Source of the DNA: Bacteroidales bacterium
GTDB lineage: Bacteria; Bacteroidota; Bacteroidia; Bacteroidales; Rikenellaceae
Reading direction: 5' to 3'
Assembly: GCA_910574205.1 (NCBI GenBank)
Contig: CAJSYJ010000002.1
Span: 124,001 to 188,000, forward strand
Length of the DNA stretch: 64,000 nt
Part shown: positions 33,882 to 43,151 of the stretch, piece after piece
How positions within the stretch are numbered: position 1 is the first letter of the stretch
Layout of the letters: the number at the start of each line of letters is the position of its first letter
The notes under the pieces: model-generated
What the model was told of the DNA's origin: nothing
Seen by the model: only the letters and a program-made list of their open reading frames with translations
Database searches by the model: none
Position numbers and translations under genes: made by a program

Positions 33882-35303
33882 ATGGGTACCAATCTCCAAC
33901 AGACGATATCGTTGCAGACCAAACTCTCGCCGCAACAGATACAGATGATAAAACTGCTCGAACTGCCTACCATGCAGCTCGAACAACGCATCAAACGCGA
34001 GATAGAGGAGAATATCGTTCTGGAAGAGGAGGAGCCGTCAGACGAGGAGCAGATGCCCGAGAAGATCTCCGTCGAGGACTACCTCGGCAAGGAGGACGAC
34101 ACCCCGTCGTACAAGTCGCGCATCAACAACTTTTCAAAGGACGACAAGCAGCGTCCGGTATACATTACCGAGGGGCGGTCGTTGCAGGAGTACCTTATCG
34201 AGCAGCTGCGGTTCCGCTCGCTGACCGAGCGGGAGATGTCCGTGGCGGTGTATATCGTCGGAAGCATCGACGACGACGGTTATCTACGCCGCGACCTATC
34301 GTCGCTCAGCGACGACATGGCCTTCTCGCAGGGCATCGAGGTAACGGTCGAGGAGATCGAGCGCATACTGGGCATCATACACGAGCTTGAACCGGCCGGC
34401 GTCGGAGCGCGCAACTTGCAGGAGTGTCTGCTGTTGCAGATGCGCCAAGTGAGAATCGACACACACGCCAAGCGGCTGGCGCTGAAAATACTGACATCGT
34501 ATTTCGACGCATTCGCCAAGAAGCATTACGAACGTCTCATGGCACGCCTTCAAATAACCGAGGACGAGTTCCGCGACGCCATAGAGCAGATCAAGTGCCT
34601 CTACCCCAAACCAGGCAATCTCTACACCGAGGGAGGAAGCGACACGACGCCCTACATAGTACCCGACTTCGTACTCGACAACTCCGACGGCGAGCTGCGT
34701 CTGACGCTCAACGCCGGCAACATACCCGAGGTACGCATCAGCCGCCGTTACAAGGAGATGATACGAGACATGGTTTCGCCCGACGGCACGGTCAAGGAGA
34801 AGGACCGCGAGGCGATACAGTTCGTCAAGAGCAAAATCGACTCGGCCAAGTGGTTCATCTCGGCGATCAAACAGCGTCACGACACGCTCATGCGCACGAT
34901 GCGCACGATACTCGACTTTCAGCGCGAGTACTTCGTCGATGGCGACAAGAGCAAGCTGCGTCCCATGATCCTCAAAGACATAGCCGACCGCACAGGTCTC
35001 GACGTATCGACCATATCGCGCGTCGTCAACAGCAAATACATACAGACGCCGTTCGGCATAATACTCCTCAAATCGCTCTTCTCCGAAGGCATGCAGACAT
35101 CGTCTGGCGAGGAGGTGTCGAGCTACGAAATAAAAAAGATTTTGCAGGACTGCATCGATCAGGAGGACAAGCGTCATCCGCTGACGGACGAGAATCTTAT
35201 GGACATCCTCAACGCCAAGGGATACTGCATCGCAAGGCGCACGGTGGCCAAGTACCGCGAGATGCTCGACATACCGGTAGCACGCATGCGCAAGCAGATC
35301 TGA
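33882..35303 (+). CDS. rpoN: RNA polymerase sigma-54 factor
   Basis: A 473-residue RpoN. Region I is the Gln/Leu-rich N-terminus (LQQTISLQTKLSPQQIQMIKLLELPTMQLEQRI), needed to respond to enhancer-binding activators; an acidic region II follows (VLEEEEPSDEEQ). The core-binding part and cross-linking region (DRTGLDVSTISRVVNSKYIQTPFGIILLKSLFS) precede the RpoN box ARRTVAKYRE at 451-460, which reads the -24 element. It needs an AAA+ activator such as that at 14586-15803. The next gene starts 29 nt downstream and may be co-transcribed. Confidence 0.97.
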   Translation: MGTNLQQTISLQTKLSPQQIQMIKLLELPTMQLEQRIKREIEENIVLEEEEPSDEEQMPEKISVEDYLGKEDDTPSYKSRINNFSKDDKQRPVYITEGRSLQEYLIEQLRFRSLTEREMSVAVYIVGSIDDDGYLRRDLSSLSDDMAFSQGIEVTVEEIERILGIIHELEPAGVGARNLQECLLLQMRQVRIDTHAKRLALKILTSYFDAFAKKHYERLMARLQITEDEFRDAIEQIKCLYPKPGNLYTEGGSDTTPYIVPDFVLDNSDGELRLTLNAGNIPEVRISRRYKEMIRDMVSPDGTVKEKDREAIQFVKSKIDSAKWFISAIKQRHDTLMRTMRTILDFQREYFVDGDKSKLRPMILKDIADRTGLDVSTISRVVNSKYIQTPFGIILLKSLFSEGMQTSSGEEVSSYEIKKILQDCIDQEDKRHPLTDENLMDILNAKGYCIARRTVAKYREMLDIPVARMRKQI

Positions 35304-35332
35304 GGCAGAAAACGACCGAACCTACCCCGACA

Positions 35333-35944
35333 ATGACCCAAACCCTATGCCGCATCGTCATACTCGCGATGCACCCGCTTCTTACGCCGATGTACATCGT
35401 AGCCGCAATGCTCTTTGCCGGCTCGACGCCCTTGACGGGCATGCCTCTACACTACCGTCTGTCGGCGTTGTCGACACTCTCCATTCCGCTGCTGCTGATG
35501 CCGGCGACGCTTAATGTCGCTCTCAGACTGCGGCTCAAAACCCCTCGCCGCGCCTCCGTCGATCCGCTATACGCCAAATGGCTCTACCTCGCATACGCCG
35601 CAACCATGTCTGCGGCCGCATCGCTGCTCGGAGCCCAGCCCGCCTTCTCCCCCGTAACGCCTCTTGCCGGCGGTCTGGCCGCCGCATGGATCGCAGCATC
35701 GATCTCGACGGCTCTGCGCAGAACATACTGCCACGTGCTGCTGTGCGGTGCCTGCACCGCCTTTGCATCCGTACTCGCACTCTCTGTCGGCGGCATCTGG
35801 ATCGGTGCGCTCTATACATTCTTAATCGCCTCGGGCATAGTCTCGACGGCACTCGCCCACTTTCGGCACCGCACCCTGCCCGCGACGGGCATCGACTTTG
35901 CGATCGGTATGGCGGCCATGCTTCTTGCAATACAAACTATTTGA
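35333..35944 (+). CDS. Hypothetical polytopic membrane protein
   Basis: A 203-residue, very hydrophobic protein with about six membrane helices (e.g. LLTPMYIVAAMLFAGSTPL, LYLAYAATMSAAASLL, IWIGALYTFLIASGIVSTAL). The pattern AMHPLLTPMY near the start and a basic loop before LYAKWLYLAY recall the PAP2-superfamily-like membrane proteins annotated in Bacteroidota, but the phosphatase motifs are not seen. ATG 35333 is chosen as the first Met after the rpoN stop. Function unknown. Confidence 0.65.
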   Translation: MTQTLCRIVILAMHPLLTPMYIVAAMLFAGSTPLTGMPLHYRLSALSTLSIPLLLMPATLNVALRLRLKTPRRASVDPLYAKWLYLAYAATMSAAASLLGAQPAFSPVTPLAGGLAAAWIAASISTALRRTYCHVLLCGACTAFASVLALSVGGIWIGALYTFLIASGIVSTALAHFRHRTLPATGIDFAIGMAAMLLAIQTI

Positions 35945-36084
35945 CGCCTGCCAATGGACAAAAGCCGCCTCCCGATATAAAAAAACGCACAGACATAACT
36001 TTTTTTGAGATTTATTCGCTAACTTGCGCTTGCGAAGAGGTGCGATGAACCTGCACGTAATTTACAAAACGAATAAAAACAGTC

Positions 36085-36570
36085 ATGAAAAAGTTATTTC
36101 TTATGATCCTTGCGCTCGGTCTGGCATCGAGCCTGCCGGCACAAACGCTGCCCGATGTCGGAATCGAGAACCAGAGCGGCGAGACCGTCTCGACCAAATC
36201 CCTCATAGGGGGCAAGCCGATGATAATTTCGTTCTGGTCTACCACCTGCAAGCCCTGTATCATGGAGTTGAACGCCATAAACGAGCAACTCGAAGAGTGG
36301 CGCGAAGAGGCCGATTTCGAGGTGGTCGCCATATCTACCGACGACAGCCGTTCGGTAGGCCGCGCCCGCGCCATGACCCGCGGCAACGGCTGGGAGTTCA
36401 TCTGTCTCTACGACAAGAACCAGGAGTTCAAGCGCGCCATGCAGGTATCGCTCACACCCCACACCTTCGTCGTCGATGCCGACGGCAAGATCGTATACTC
36501 GCACTCGGGATACACGCCCGGCAGCGAGGCTGAGTTGTTCGAGAAGATCAAGTCTCTCGGCAAGCAGTAA
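36085..36570 (+). CDS. TlpA/ResA-type thioredoxin-like periplasmic protein
   Basis: A 161-residue exported oxidoreductase: signal peptide MKKLFLMILALGLASSLPAQ, then a thioredoxin fold with active site WSTTCKPC (Cys55, Cys58) and the cis-Pro region SLTPHTFVVDADGKIVYSHSGY. Such proteins reduce disulfides in the periplasm, for example for cytochrome c maturation or to supply partner proteins. The next gene, an Omp28 lipoprotein with its own CxxC, begins 66 nt downstream; the two may act together (inference). Confidence 0.88.
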   Translation: MKKLFLMILALGLASSLPAQTLPDVGIENQSGETVSTKSLIGGKPMIISFWSTTCKPCIMELNAINEQLEEWREEADFEVVAISTDDSRSVGRARAMTRGNGWEFICLYDKNQEFKRAMQVSLTPHTFVVDADGKIVYSHSGYTPGSEAELFEKIKSLGKQ

Positions 36571-36636
36571 CCGATACCCTACTGCAATACCGCCGTACAG
36601 ACCGAAACAATTATTATTTTAATAAAATCCCGATCT

Positions 36637-37752
36637 ATGAAATCAATCAAACTTTTGGCATTTTTCGCAGCAGCTGCCACGATCTCGGTATCGTGCGGCG
36701 GCAGCGACACGGATCAGCCCGAACCGCCCAAGCGTGGCAATCTCTTACTGACCGCATCGAAAGACGCTATAACGAGCAACGGCACCGATGCCGTTACATT
36801 CAACGTCGAGATGACCGAAGAGGGAGGGGAGAAGATCGACGTTACCGGACAGGCTACGATATATCTGGCCGGCAAGGATGCCCTGCCTTCGAACTCGTTT
36901 ACCACCGAAATGGAGGGTTCGTACAGATTCTATGCGGCTTACGGTCCCAACGTCTCGAATGACATAACGATCAAGGCCATGCCCGAGGTTCCGGAGCTTC
37001 CGGCCGATCCCAACCCAGCGAGCACTGATTTCGCACATCGCCATCTGGTAATCCAGCATACGGGTACGGACTGCGGCTATTGTCCCTACATGATGTCGGC
37101 GCTGGCACAGCTCGCACAAGATTCCGAATACAGTAGCCAGTACTGCCTCGCAGCATCGCACTCTTACAATACGAGCGATCCGATGTACTCGGCCTTATCG
37201 AAAAATATCGGCAGACTCTACGGCACGGGCAGCTATCCTTACATATCGATGGATCTGAACAAGAACCTCGGCGTAAATAACAGCTCGGTAGCGGCCAATG
37301 TAAACAACCTCAAAAAGCTGCTCGACAACAACGCCGTAGCAACGCCCGAGGCAGGTATTACTGCGGCCGTGAGCGCCACCTCGGCACAGATCATCATCAA
37401 CGCCAGCGTCAAGGCTGCCGTCACGGGTTCATACCGTGTCGGCGCATGGATCCTCGAAGACAAGATCAATGCCATGCAGTACGGCGCCCAGAGCGACGAG
37501 CACAACATCCACAACAATGCCGTCAGAGCAGCCGCCGGCAACCAGTCGATACTGACCGGCACGGAGATAGGCACGATCGAGGCCGGCAAGACCGGCAACA
37601 TCGTACAGACGATCAACATCGACCGCAAGTGGAAGATCGAGAATTGCAAGGTGCTGATCTTCGTTACCAACCCCGATGCCGACAAGCAGACGCCCGTCAA
37701 GAACTGCATCGTCTGCCCGATAGGCGGCAGCGTCGCATTCGAATATAAATAA
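36637..37752 (+). CDS. Omp28-related outer-membrane lipoprotein
   Basis: A 371-residue lipoprotein (lipobox SVSC20). After a Pro-rich spacer comes an Ig-like domain (LLLTASKDAITSNGTDAVTFNVEMTEEGGEKIDV), then the Omp28 domain with a thioredoxin-like CxxC (HTGTDCGYCPYMM, Cys146/Cys149), YCLAASHSYNTSDPMYS and ISMDLNKN. Omp28 of Porphyromonas is a surface protein; its biochemical role is uncertain. Here it follows a thioredoxin-like gene, in line with a redox or surface-assembly role. A strong terminator follows. Confidence 0.87.
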   Translation: MKSIKLLAFFAAAATISVSCGGSDTDQPEPPKRGNLLLTASKDAITSNGTDAVTFNVEMTEEGGEKIDVTGQATIYLAGKDALPSNSFTTEMEGSYRFYAAYGPNVSNDITIKAMPEVPELPADPNPASTDFAHRHLVIQHTGTDCGYCPYMMSALAQLAQDSEYSSQYCLAASHSYNTSDPMYSALSKNIGRLYGTGSYPYISMDLNKNLGVNNSSVAANVNNLKKLLDNNAVATPEAGITAAVSATSAQIIINASVKAAVTGSYRVGAWILEDKINAMQYGAQSDEHNIHNNAVRAAAGNQSILTGTEIGTIEAGKTGNIVQTINIDRKWKIENCKVLIFVTNPDADKQTPVKNCIVCPIGGSVAFEYK

Positions 37753-37800
37753 TGGCGACGGCCGATCGATCGGCCATGCCGGAAACATCGCATTCCGGAT

Positions 37801-37839
37801 AAAATGACGACCGCGAAGATATCCTGCGGTCGTCATTTT
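37801..37839 (+). terminator. Intrinsic terminator after the Omp28 gene
   Basis: A 14-bp perfect inverted repeat, AAAATGACGACCGC (37801-37814) / GCGGTCGTCATTTT (37826-37839), loop 11 nt; it ends in TTTT. Confidence 0.88.
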
Positions 37840-37907
37840 GTTTACGGCTCACAGCTCTCCCGCACGATAAAAAATATGCCGCACCGCATTATAATGAAAA
37901 AAATTGC

Positions 37908-37915
37908 TACTTTTG
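37908..37915 (+). promoter_or_regulatory. -7 element of the cobalamin operon
   Basis: TACTTTTG (37908-37915) matches TAnnTTTG. The predicted transcript start (~37922) coincides with the 5' end of the riboswitch aptamer. Confidence 0.65.
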
Positions 37916-37921
37916 CACAAC

Positions 37922-38090
37922 GTTCGGTTCCACGGGCGGCGACGACCGCCCCGACGGATCAAAAGGGAATCGGGTGAGAATCCCGTACAGTTCCCGCTGC
38001 TGTGTGTTTCTATCAGGAACGATGCACTCTTTGCCACTGACACGAGTCGGGAAGGCGCACCGTTCGAAACGAGTCAGAAGACCTGCCGGA
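37922..38090 (+). ncRNA. Cobalamin (B12) riboswitch
   Basis: Conserved AdoCbl/Cbl aptamer blocks are in order: AAAAGGGAATCGGGTGAGAA (37971-37990), the partner segment CAGTTCCCGCTGCTGT, the B12-box-like TTGCCACTG (38031-38039), GTCGGGAAGGCG, and the 3' block CAGAAGACCTGCC. A closing P1 helix can form between TTCGG (37923-37927) and CCGGA (38086-38090). It precedes three B12-uptake genes, so B12 should lower their expression. Confidence 0.93.
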
Positions 38091-38101
38091 CAAATTTTTA
38101 T

Positions 38102-38140
38102 GATACGCCCTGCGGCGAATGGGGCATATCGTAACTTTTT
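38102..38140 (+). terminator. Attenuator-like hairpin downstream of the riboswitch
   Basis: GATACGCCC (38102-38110) pairs with GGGCATATC (38122-38130) over 9 bp with one G-U pair; TTTTT follows at 38136-38140 after a 5-nt gap. It lies between aptamer and ATG 38153 and could be the expression platform. The gap before the T-tract makes efficiency uncertain. Confidence 0.55.
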
Positions 38141-38152
38141 GATATCAACGCA

Positions 38153-39952
38153 ATGAAAACATTTTTCGGAACATCGATCCTGCTCGCGGCATTTTGCCTT
38201 GCCGCATGCAACAGCAGCAACACCCTTATCGTCGAGGACCGCAAGCCCGTAATACGCTTCGAGGGGGGCACGGTGGCTTACAGCGTGAAGGCCGGCAGGG
38301 AGTTCCGTCTCGCACCCGAGTACGAGAACGTGGATGCCTCGACCGTATATCTGTGGAGCTGCAACGGCGAGATACTATCGCGCTCGGCCACCCTCAGCTG
38401 CGTCTTCGACCGATCGGGATTTTACGACATACGTATCAGCGCAGCCAACGACGCCGGCACCTCGTCGGCCGACATAACCCTCTCGGTTCTCGACGCGGCG
38501 CCGCCCGTCATCTCGCTCGATCTGCCCTCGGAGGGGCTGCTCCTGCTCGCCGGCAGCGAATATACGTTCTCTCCGGACGTGGCCAATGCCGACGATGATA
38601 CTGCATACGAGTGGTTCATCGGCACAGAGACTGTCGCCCGAAGCCGTGAATATCTGTTCATGCAGAGCGGGACGGGACGCTACGACATGGCATTCGAGGC
38701 CGAAAACGAAGACGGCAGCGACCGCATAGAGTTTACGGTCGAAGTAGTCGACGGCATAGCTGCCGACGCGACCTTCGAAGCCTCCTATTATCAGGCCGAC
38801 CCGCTGAGACGATATGTCGCTGCGGGTCGCAGCGTGGAGCTGCACCCCTATATCTGGAACGGCATCGCACCGACATTCGAATGGAGCATCGACGGACAGA
38901 CGGTATCGACCGACCCCTCGTTCGTATTTACGCCGCAGGCCGCAGGACAGACCGAAATATCGTTTACGCTCAGCGACATCGCCCAGAGCGCAGACCGCAT
39001 TACACGTCATATCGAGCGGCGCGGCGCACGACGCGGCACGGTACGTTTTACAGTCGTCTGCTGCGATGAGCCGGCGATGCGTCCCACAGACCCGTCGAGC
39101 TCGCCGCATGCCGACAAGGTATTCGACTACACCCCCGCACCGGGACAGTTCATCAACGACATCGAAAAGGGCGGCTTCGCCGGACAAGCCACATACGAGC
39201 AGGCGGCAGCCTATGCGCAGGCGCGTCTTTCGGCCGGCAAGTTCGTCTCGCTGGGCTCGTGGGGCGGATATATCGTCGTCGGTTTCGACCACAGCGTCGC
39301 CGCCGGCACAGGAAACGAGCTGGCCGTTACGGGCAACCAGATCGACACGTCGTCCGAGCCGGGCATAATATGGGTCATGCAGGACACCAACGGCAACGGA
39401 CTGCCCGACGACGAATGGTTCGAGCTGAAAGGCTCCGAGAGCGGCAAGCCCGAGACACGGCAGAGGCATGCCGTAAGATACACCCGGCCGACGGCACCGC
39501 ACTCGGCCACGCACTGGGAGTCGATCGACGGCGAGCGGGGCACGGTCGACTATCTGGCCTCGTTCCACAATCAGGAGTACTACTATCCCCTATGGGTCGA
39601 ACCGTCGGCTATGACCCTCTACGGCACCCGCCTTGCGAGCCGCGTGCTGCTCGACACCGACAAACCCATGGAGTACTGGGTGGCCTCGCCCTACGGCTGG
39701 GGATATGCCGATAACTACGGCTGCGACCGCGTCGAGGAGTGGACGCCCTCCGACGACCCGACGCTCACGCCCCTATCGCGCAGTCGCACGACATACCACA
39801 GTCTGTCGAACGCCGTCACGGCAGACGGCTCGCCCGCCGATCTGCAATGGATCGACTTCGTGAAGATACAGACGGCCGTTCTCGACAAGTGCGGACATCT
39901 GGGAGAGATATCGACCGAGATAGAGCGCGTAACCGACAACACTATGAAATAA
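38153..39952 (+). CDS. PKD-like surface lipoprotein of the B12-uptake operon
   Basis: A 599-residue lipoprotein (lipobox CLAAC19). It has three PKD/Ig-like repeats (residues ~35-270: VYLWSCNGEILSRSATLSCVF, YEWFIGTETVARSREYLF, FEWSIDGQTVSTDPSFVF), then a C-terminal ~270-residue domain (GGFAGQATYEQAAAYAQARL, SLGSWGGYIVVGFDHSV, IIWVMQDTNGNGLPDDEWFELKGSE) common in Bacteroidota cell-surface lipoproteins. First gene after the cobalamin riboswitch and 10 nt before a BtuG-like gene, so a B12-binding surface protein, perhaps BtuH-like, is likely; the ligand is inferred from context. Confidence 0.75.
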   Translation: MKTFFGTSILLAAFCLAACNSSNTLIVEDRKPVIRFEGGTVAYSVKAGREFRLAPEYENVDASTVYLWSCNGEILSRSATLSCVFDRSGFYDIRISAANDAGTSSADITLSVLDAAPPVISLDLPSEGLLLLAGSEYTFSPDVANADDDTAYEWFIGTETVARSREYLFMQSGTGRYDMAFEAENEDGSDRIEFTVEVVDGIAADATFEASYYQADPLRRYVAAGRSVELHPYIWNGIAPTFEWSIDGQTVSTDPSFVFTPQAAGQTEISFTLSDIAQSADRITRHIERRGARRGTVRFTVVCCDEPAMRPTDPSSSPHADKVFDYTPAPGQFINDIEKGGFAGQATYEQAAAYAQARLSAGKFVSLGSWGGYIVVGFDHSVAAGTGNELAVTGNQIDTSSEPGIIWVMQDTNGNGLPDDEWFELKGSESGKPETRQRHAVRYTRPTAPHSATHWESIDGERGTVDYLASFHNQEYYYPLWVEPSAMTLYGTRLASRVLLDTDKPMEYWVASPYGWGYADNYGCDRVEEWTPSDDPTLTPLSRSRTTYHSLSNAVTADGSPADLQWIDFVKIQTAVLDKCGHLGEISTEIERVTDNTMK

Positions 39953-39962
39953 CCCAGCGCCG

Positions 39963-41012
39963 ATGAGACGTCCTCTGGCCATACTCCTATCTGCCTTATG
40001 CGCGGCCTCGTGCATGGATTTCGGCGCCACCGAGCCCGAACCTATATACGACGACTCGCTCGGTCTGTTCATCACGTGCGAAGGCAACTTCATGTACGGC
40101 AACGCATCGCTCTCGTACTACAATATCGAGGAGCGGAAGGTGGAAAACCGTGTGTTCCGCCGCGCCAACGGTGCCGACTTGGGCGACGTGGCGCAGTCGA
40201 TGACCATACACGACGGCCGGGGTTACGTCGTGGTCAACAACTCGGGCATCGTCTTTATAATCGATCCCGACACATTCGTCATAACTGGCACTATCGAGGG
40301 GCTTACCTCGCCGCGATACATACACTTCGTCGACGACGGCAAAGCCTACATCAGCGACCTTTACGATCCGCGCATAACCGTTTACGATCCGCGCACCGGC
40401 AGCATCGTCGGCCATATCGAAACAGGCGACCACCCCTCGACCGAGCAGATGGTGCAGTGGGGCGACTACGTATTTACCAACTGCTGGTCATACGACAACA
40501 GCATCTTAGTGATCGACACGCGTACAGACACCGTCGTCGACCGCATCGAGGTAGGCATCCAACCCACCTCCATGGTCGTCGACCGCAACGGAAAACTGTG
40601 GACGATTACCGACGGCGGTTTTCCCACGAGCCCCTACGGCTGCGAAGCGCCGTCGCTATACCGCATCGACCCCGCGACGCGGCGTATCGAACGCCGTTTC
40701 ACGTTCTTCGAGGGCGACTCTCCCTCGGAGCTTGCAATCGACGGCGAGGGAGGACGCATATACTTCATCAACAAAGACATCTGGGCTATGGACGTTACGG
40801 CCGAGAATCTGCCGGCCAAGCCGATAGTCCAGAACACCGGTACGATCTACTACGGTCTTGCCGTCGATCCGCTGAGCGGCGACATATACGTCGCCGACGC
40901 CATAGACTACCAGCAGCCGGGCGTCGTATACCGCTACTCGTCCGAAGGCGTCGAGATCGACAGCTTCGAAGTGGGCATCACGCCCGGAGCATTCTGTTTC
41001 AAACGGCCATGA
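39963..41012 (+). CDS. btuG: BtuG-like B12-capturing surface lipoprotein (beta-propeller)
   Basis: A 349-residue lipoprotein (CAASC17). The rest is a seven-bladed-propeller-type repeat series (LGLFITCEGNFMYGNASLSYYN, YVVVNNSGIVFIIDPDTFVITGTIEG, AYISDLYDPRITVYDPRTGSIVGHIETG, LWTITDGGFPTSPYG, IYFINKDIWAMDV, IYVADAIDYQQPGVVYRYS), as in BtuG of Bacteroides, a surface protein that binds B12 very tightly and caps the BtuB receptor. The family match is from fold and context. It overlaps the receptor gene by ATGA, so translation is coupled, and it lies under the cobalamin riboswitch. Confidence 0.85.
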   Translation: MRRPLAILLSALCAASCMDFGATEPEPIYDDSLGLFITCEGNFMYGNASLSYYNIEERKVENRVFRRANGADLGDVAQSMTIHDGRGYVVVNNSGIVFIIDPDTFVITGTIEGLTSPRYIHFVDDGKAYISDLYDPRITVYDPRTGSIVGHIETGDHPSTEQMVQWGDYVFTNCWSYDNSILVIDTRTDTVVDRIEVGIQPTSMVVDRNGKLWTITDGGFPTSPYGCEAPSLYRIDPATRRIERRFTFFEGDSPSELAIDGEGGRIYFINKDIWAMDVTAENLPAKPIVQNTGTIYYGLAVDPLSGDIYVADAIDYQQPGVVYRYSSEGVEIDSFEVGITPGAFCFKRP

Positions 41013-43087
41013 CGATAGCATCGACCATCCGCACGCTTCTTGCCGCCGCGCTCGCAGCCCTGCTGCCGGCCGCAGCCGCAGCCCAACACTCCGAAACGAT
41101 CGACATCGAGGGTGTCGAGATCGTCGGCCACAGGCCGTTGAAGCAGATCGGCATACAGTCCACCAAAATGGATTCGCTGGTGCTCAAAGAGAGCATATCG
41201 CTCTCGGTGGCCGACATACTCACGCAGAACACCCCGGTTTTCATAAAGTCCTACGGCCGCGGCTCCATGGCGACAGCCTCGATGCGCGGCACGGCACCGT
41301 CGCATACCAAAGTGACGTGGAACGGCATGTCGCTCAACTCGCCGATGCTGGGCATGGTCGACTTCTCGTATATACCGGCATATCTGGTCGACGATGCCGA
41401 GCTGTACCACGGCGCCGGCTCGGTCGGCGTATCGGGGGGCGGTCTGGGAGGTGCCGTCACGCTCTCGACGCGTCCGGCAGACGAGCATGGTCTGTCGCTT
41501 CGCTACGTACAGGGCATAGGGTCGTTCTCGACATACGACGAGTTTCTGCGCGCCTCCTATGGCAACGACCGCTGGAAAGCATCGACGCGCATTCTGTACT
41601 CGTCGTCGGACAACGATTTCCGCTACACCAACTACCACAAGATCAAACAGCCGGTCTACGACGCCGAGGGCAATGTGGTAGGCAGCCGATACGTCGAGGA
41701 CCGCAACCGCTCGGCCGACTTCGCGGATTTCCATATCTTGCAGGAGGCGTATCACAACACGCGAAGCGGCCACCGCATAGGTCTTGCGGCATGGTACATG
41801 TCCTCGCACAGGGGCATTCCGAAGATATCGGCCGACTACCGCGACGACTCGTCGACCCGCACGCGTCAGAACGAAAACACGCTGCGCGCCGTGGTATCGT
41901 GGGAGAAGATAAGCGGCTCGTTCAAGGCAGGCGCACGCGCCGGATACACCTACACCGACATGCTCTATACATATAGCTACGACCTGACGGGCACAGGTGA
42001 GCAGATGCGCGAGGGCATACATTCGCAGAGCTACGTCAACTCGCTCTTCGCCAAGGCCGACATCGAGTATGCGCTGTCGGACAAATGGCTCTTTACGGCC
42101 GACATCGCACTCAACCAGCACTTCGTGCAGAGCATCGACCGCTCGGTAATAGTTCAGGACGGATCGTCCGCCGTAATAGGCTACAAGGAGGCGCGCGCCG
42201 AGGTATCGGCCTATGCGTCGATACGTTACAAGCCTACGGAGCGCATAGGTCTTGCCGCCTGCGTCCGCGACGATATGTACGGCGACAGCTTCACGCCGCC
42301 CGTGCCGGCACTCTACGTCGACGCGCTGCTTTCGAAGCGCGGAGAGCTTACGCTCAAAGGCTCCGTCACACGCAACTACCGCTACCCCACGCTCAACGAC
42401 CTCTACTTCATGCCGGGAGGCAACCCCGATCTACGACCCGAGAAGGGCATATCGTACGATGCGGGACTCTCGACGCATGTGCGCCGACAACGGCTCGATT
42501 TCTCGGCGGCAGCGACTTGGTTCGACTCCTATATCGACGACTGGATCCTTTGGCGCGCAACGCCCAAAGGCTTCTGGACACCGCTCAATATCAAGCAGGT
42601 GCACAGCTACGGCATCGAGCTGCGGGCATCGCTGTCGGTAACATGGTCGCAAGACTGGTCGTTGAAGGCCAGCGGGCTCTATACGGTCACGCACGCCGTG
42701 AACCACGGCGACCCGGTATCGGTCAACGACGCCTCGATCGGCAAACAGCTGCCCTACATTCCGGTATACTCCGCCTCGGCCACCGTAAGGCTCGACTGGC
42801 GCAAATGGTCGATCGTCTACAAGTGGAACCATTATAGCGAACGCCACACCACTTCGTCGAACGATCTGCGCATATCGGACTCGGTGCAGCCTTACTACAT
42901 GAGCGACCTGTCGCTCGAACGCCGCATCGCGACACGGCCACTCGACCTGTCGCTGAGATTCGACATACGCAACCTGCTCGACGAGGAGTACGAGACGGTG
43001 CTGTCGCATCCCATGCCGCGCATGAATTTCGGATTTTACATAGGCATCACGCCCAAATTCCGCAACGCCGCCGCCGGCCGATATTAG
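41009..43087 (+). CDS. btuB: TonB-dependent B12 receptor, BtuB type
   Basis: A 692-residue outer-membrane receptor. Signal peptide MTIASTIRTLLAAALAALLPAAAAAQ; plug domain with SLSVADILTQNTPVFIKSYGRGSMATASMRGTAPSHTKVTWNGMSLNSPMLGMVDFS; then a 22-strand barrel with the terminal aromatic-containing strands (RNLLDEEYETVLSHPMPRMNFGFYIGI). There is no carboxypeptidase-like N-terminal extension, so it is of the BtuB rather than SusC class. ATG 41009 overlaps the BtuG stop codon. Third gene under the riboswitch; transport of B12 across the outer membrane with TonB energy is expected. Confidence 0.88.
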   Translation: MTIASTIRTLLAAALAALLPAAAAAQHSETIDIEGVEIVGHRPLKQIGIQSTKMDSLVLKESISLSVADILTQNTPVFIKSYGRGSMATASMRGTAPSHTKVTWNGMSLNSPMLGMVDFSYIPAYLVDDAELYHGAGSVGVSGGGLGGAVTLSTRPADEHGLSLRYVQGIGSFSTYDEFLRASYGNDRWKASTRILYSSSDNDFRYTNYHKIKQPVYDAEGNVVGSRYVEDRNRSADFADFHILQEAYHNTRSGHRIGLAAWYMSSHRGIPKISADYRDDSSTRTRQNENTLRAVVSWEKISGSFKAGARAGYTYTDMLYTYSYDLTGTGEQMREGIHSQSYVNSLFAKADIEYALSDKWLFTADIALNQHFVQSIDRSVIVQDGSSAVIGYKEARAEVSAYASIRYKPTERIGLAACVRDDMYGDSFTPPVPALYVDALLSKRGELTLKGSVTRNYRYPTLNDLYFMPGGNPDLRPEKGISYDAGLSTHVRRQRLDFSAAATWFDSYIDDWILWRATPKGFWTPLNIKQVHSYGIELRASLSVTWSQDWSLKASGLYTVTHAVNHGDPVSVNDASIGKQLPYIPVYSASATVRLDWRKWSIVYKWNHYSERHTTSSNDLRISDSVQPYYMSDLSLERRIATRPLDLSLRFDIRNLLDEEYETVLSHPMPRMNFGFYIGITPKFRNAAAGRY

Positions 43088-43131
43088 CTCCGGTATCTTT
43101 GAATATTAGTAAATAATTCACTATCTTTGGA

Positions 43132-43139
43132 GTGAATTT
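43132..43139 (+). promoter_or_regulatory. -7-like element before the Glu-Gln-repeat gene
   Basis: TATCTTTG (43132-43139) lies 12 nt before ATG 43152; a second TATCTTTG is at 43094-43101 and would give a leader of more usual length. Neither has a clear -33 partner. Confidence 0.4.
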
Positions 43140-43151
43140 ATACATACGGCA

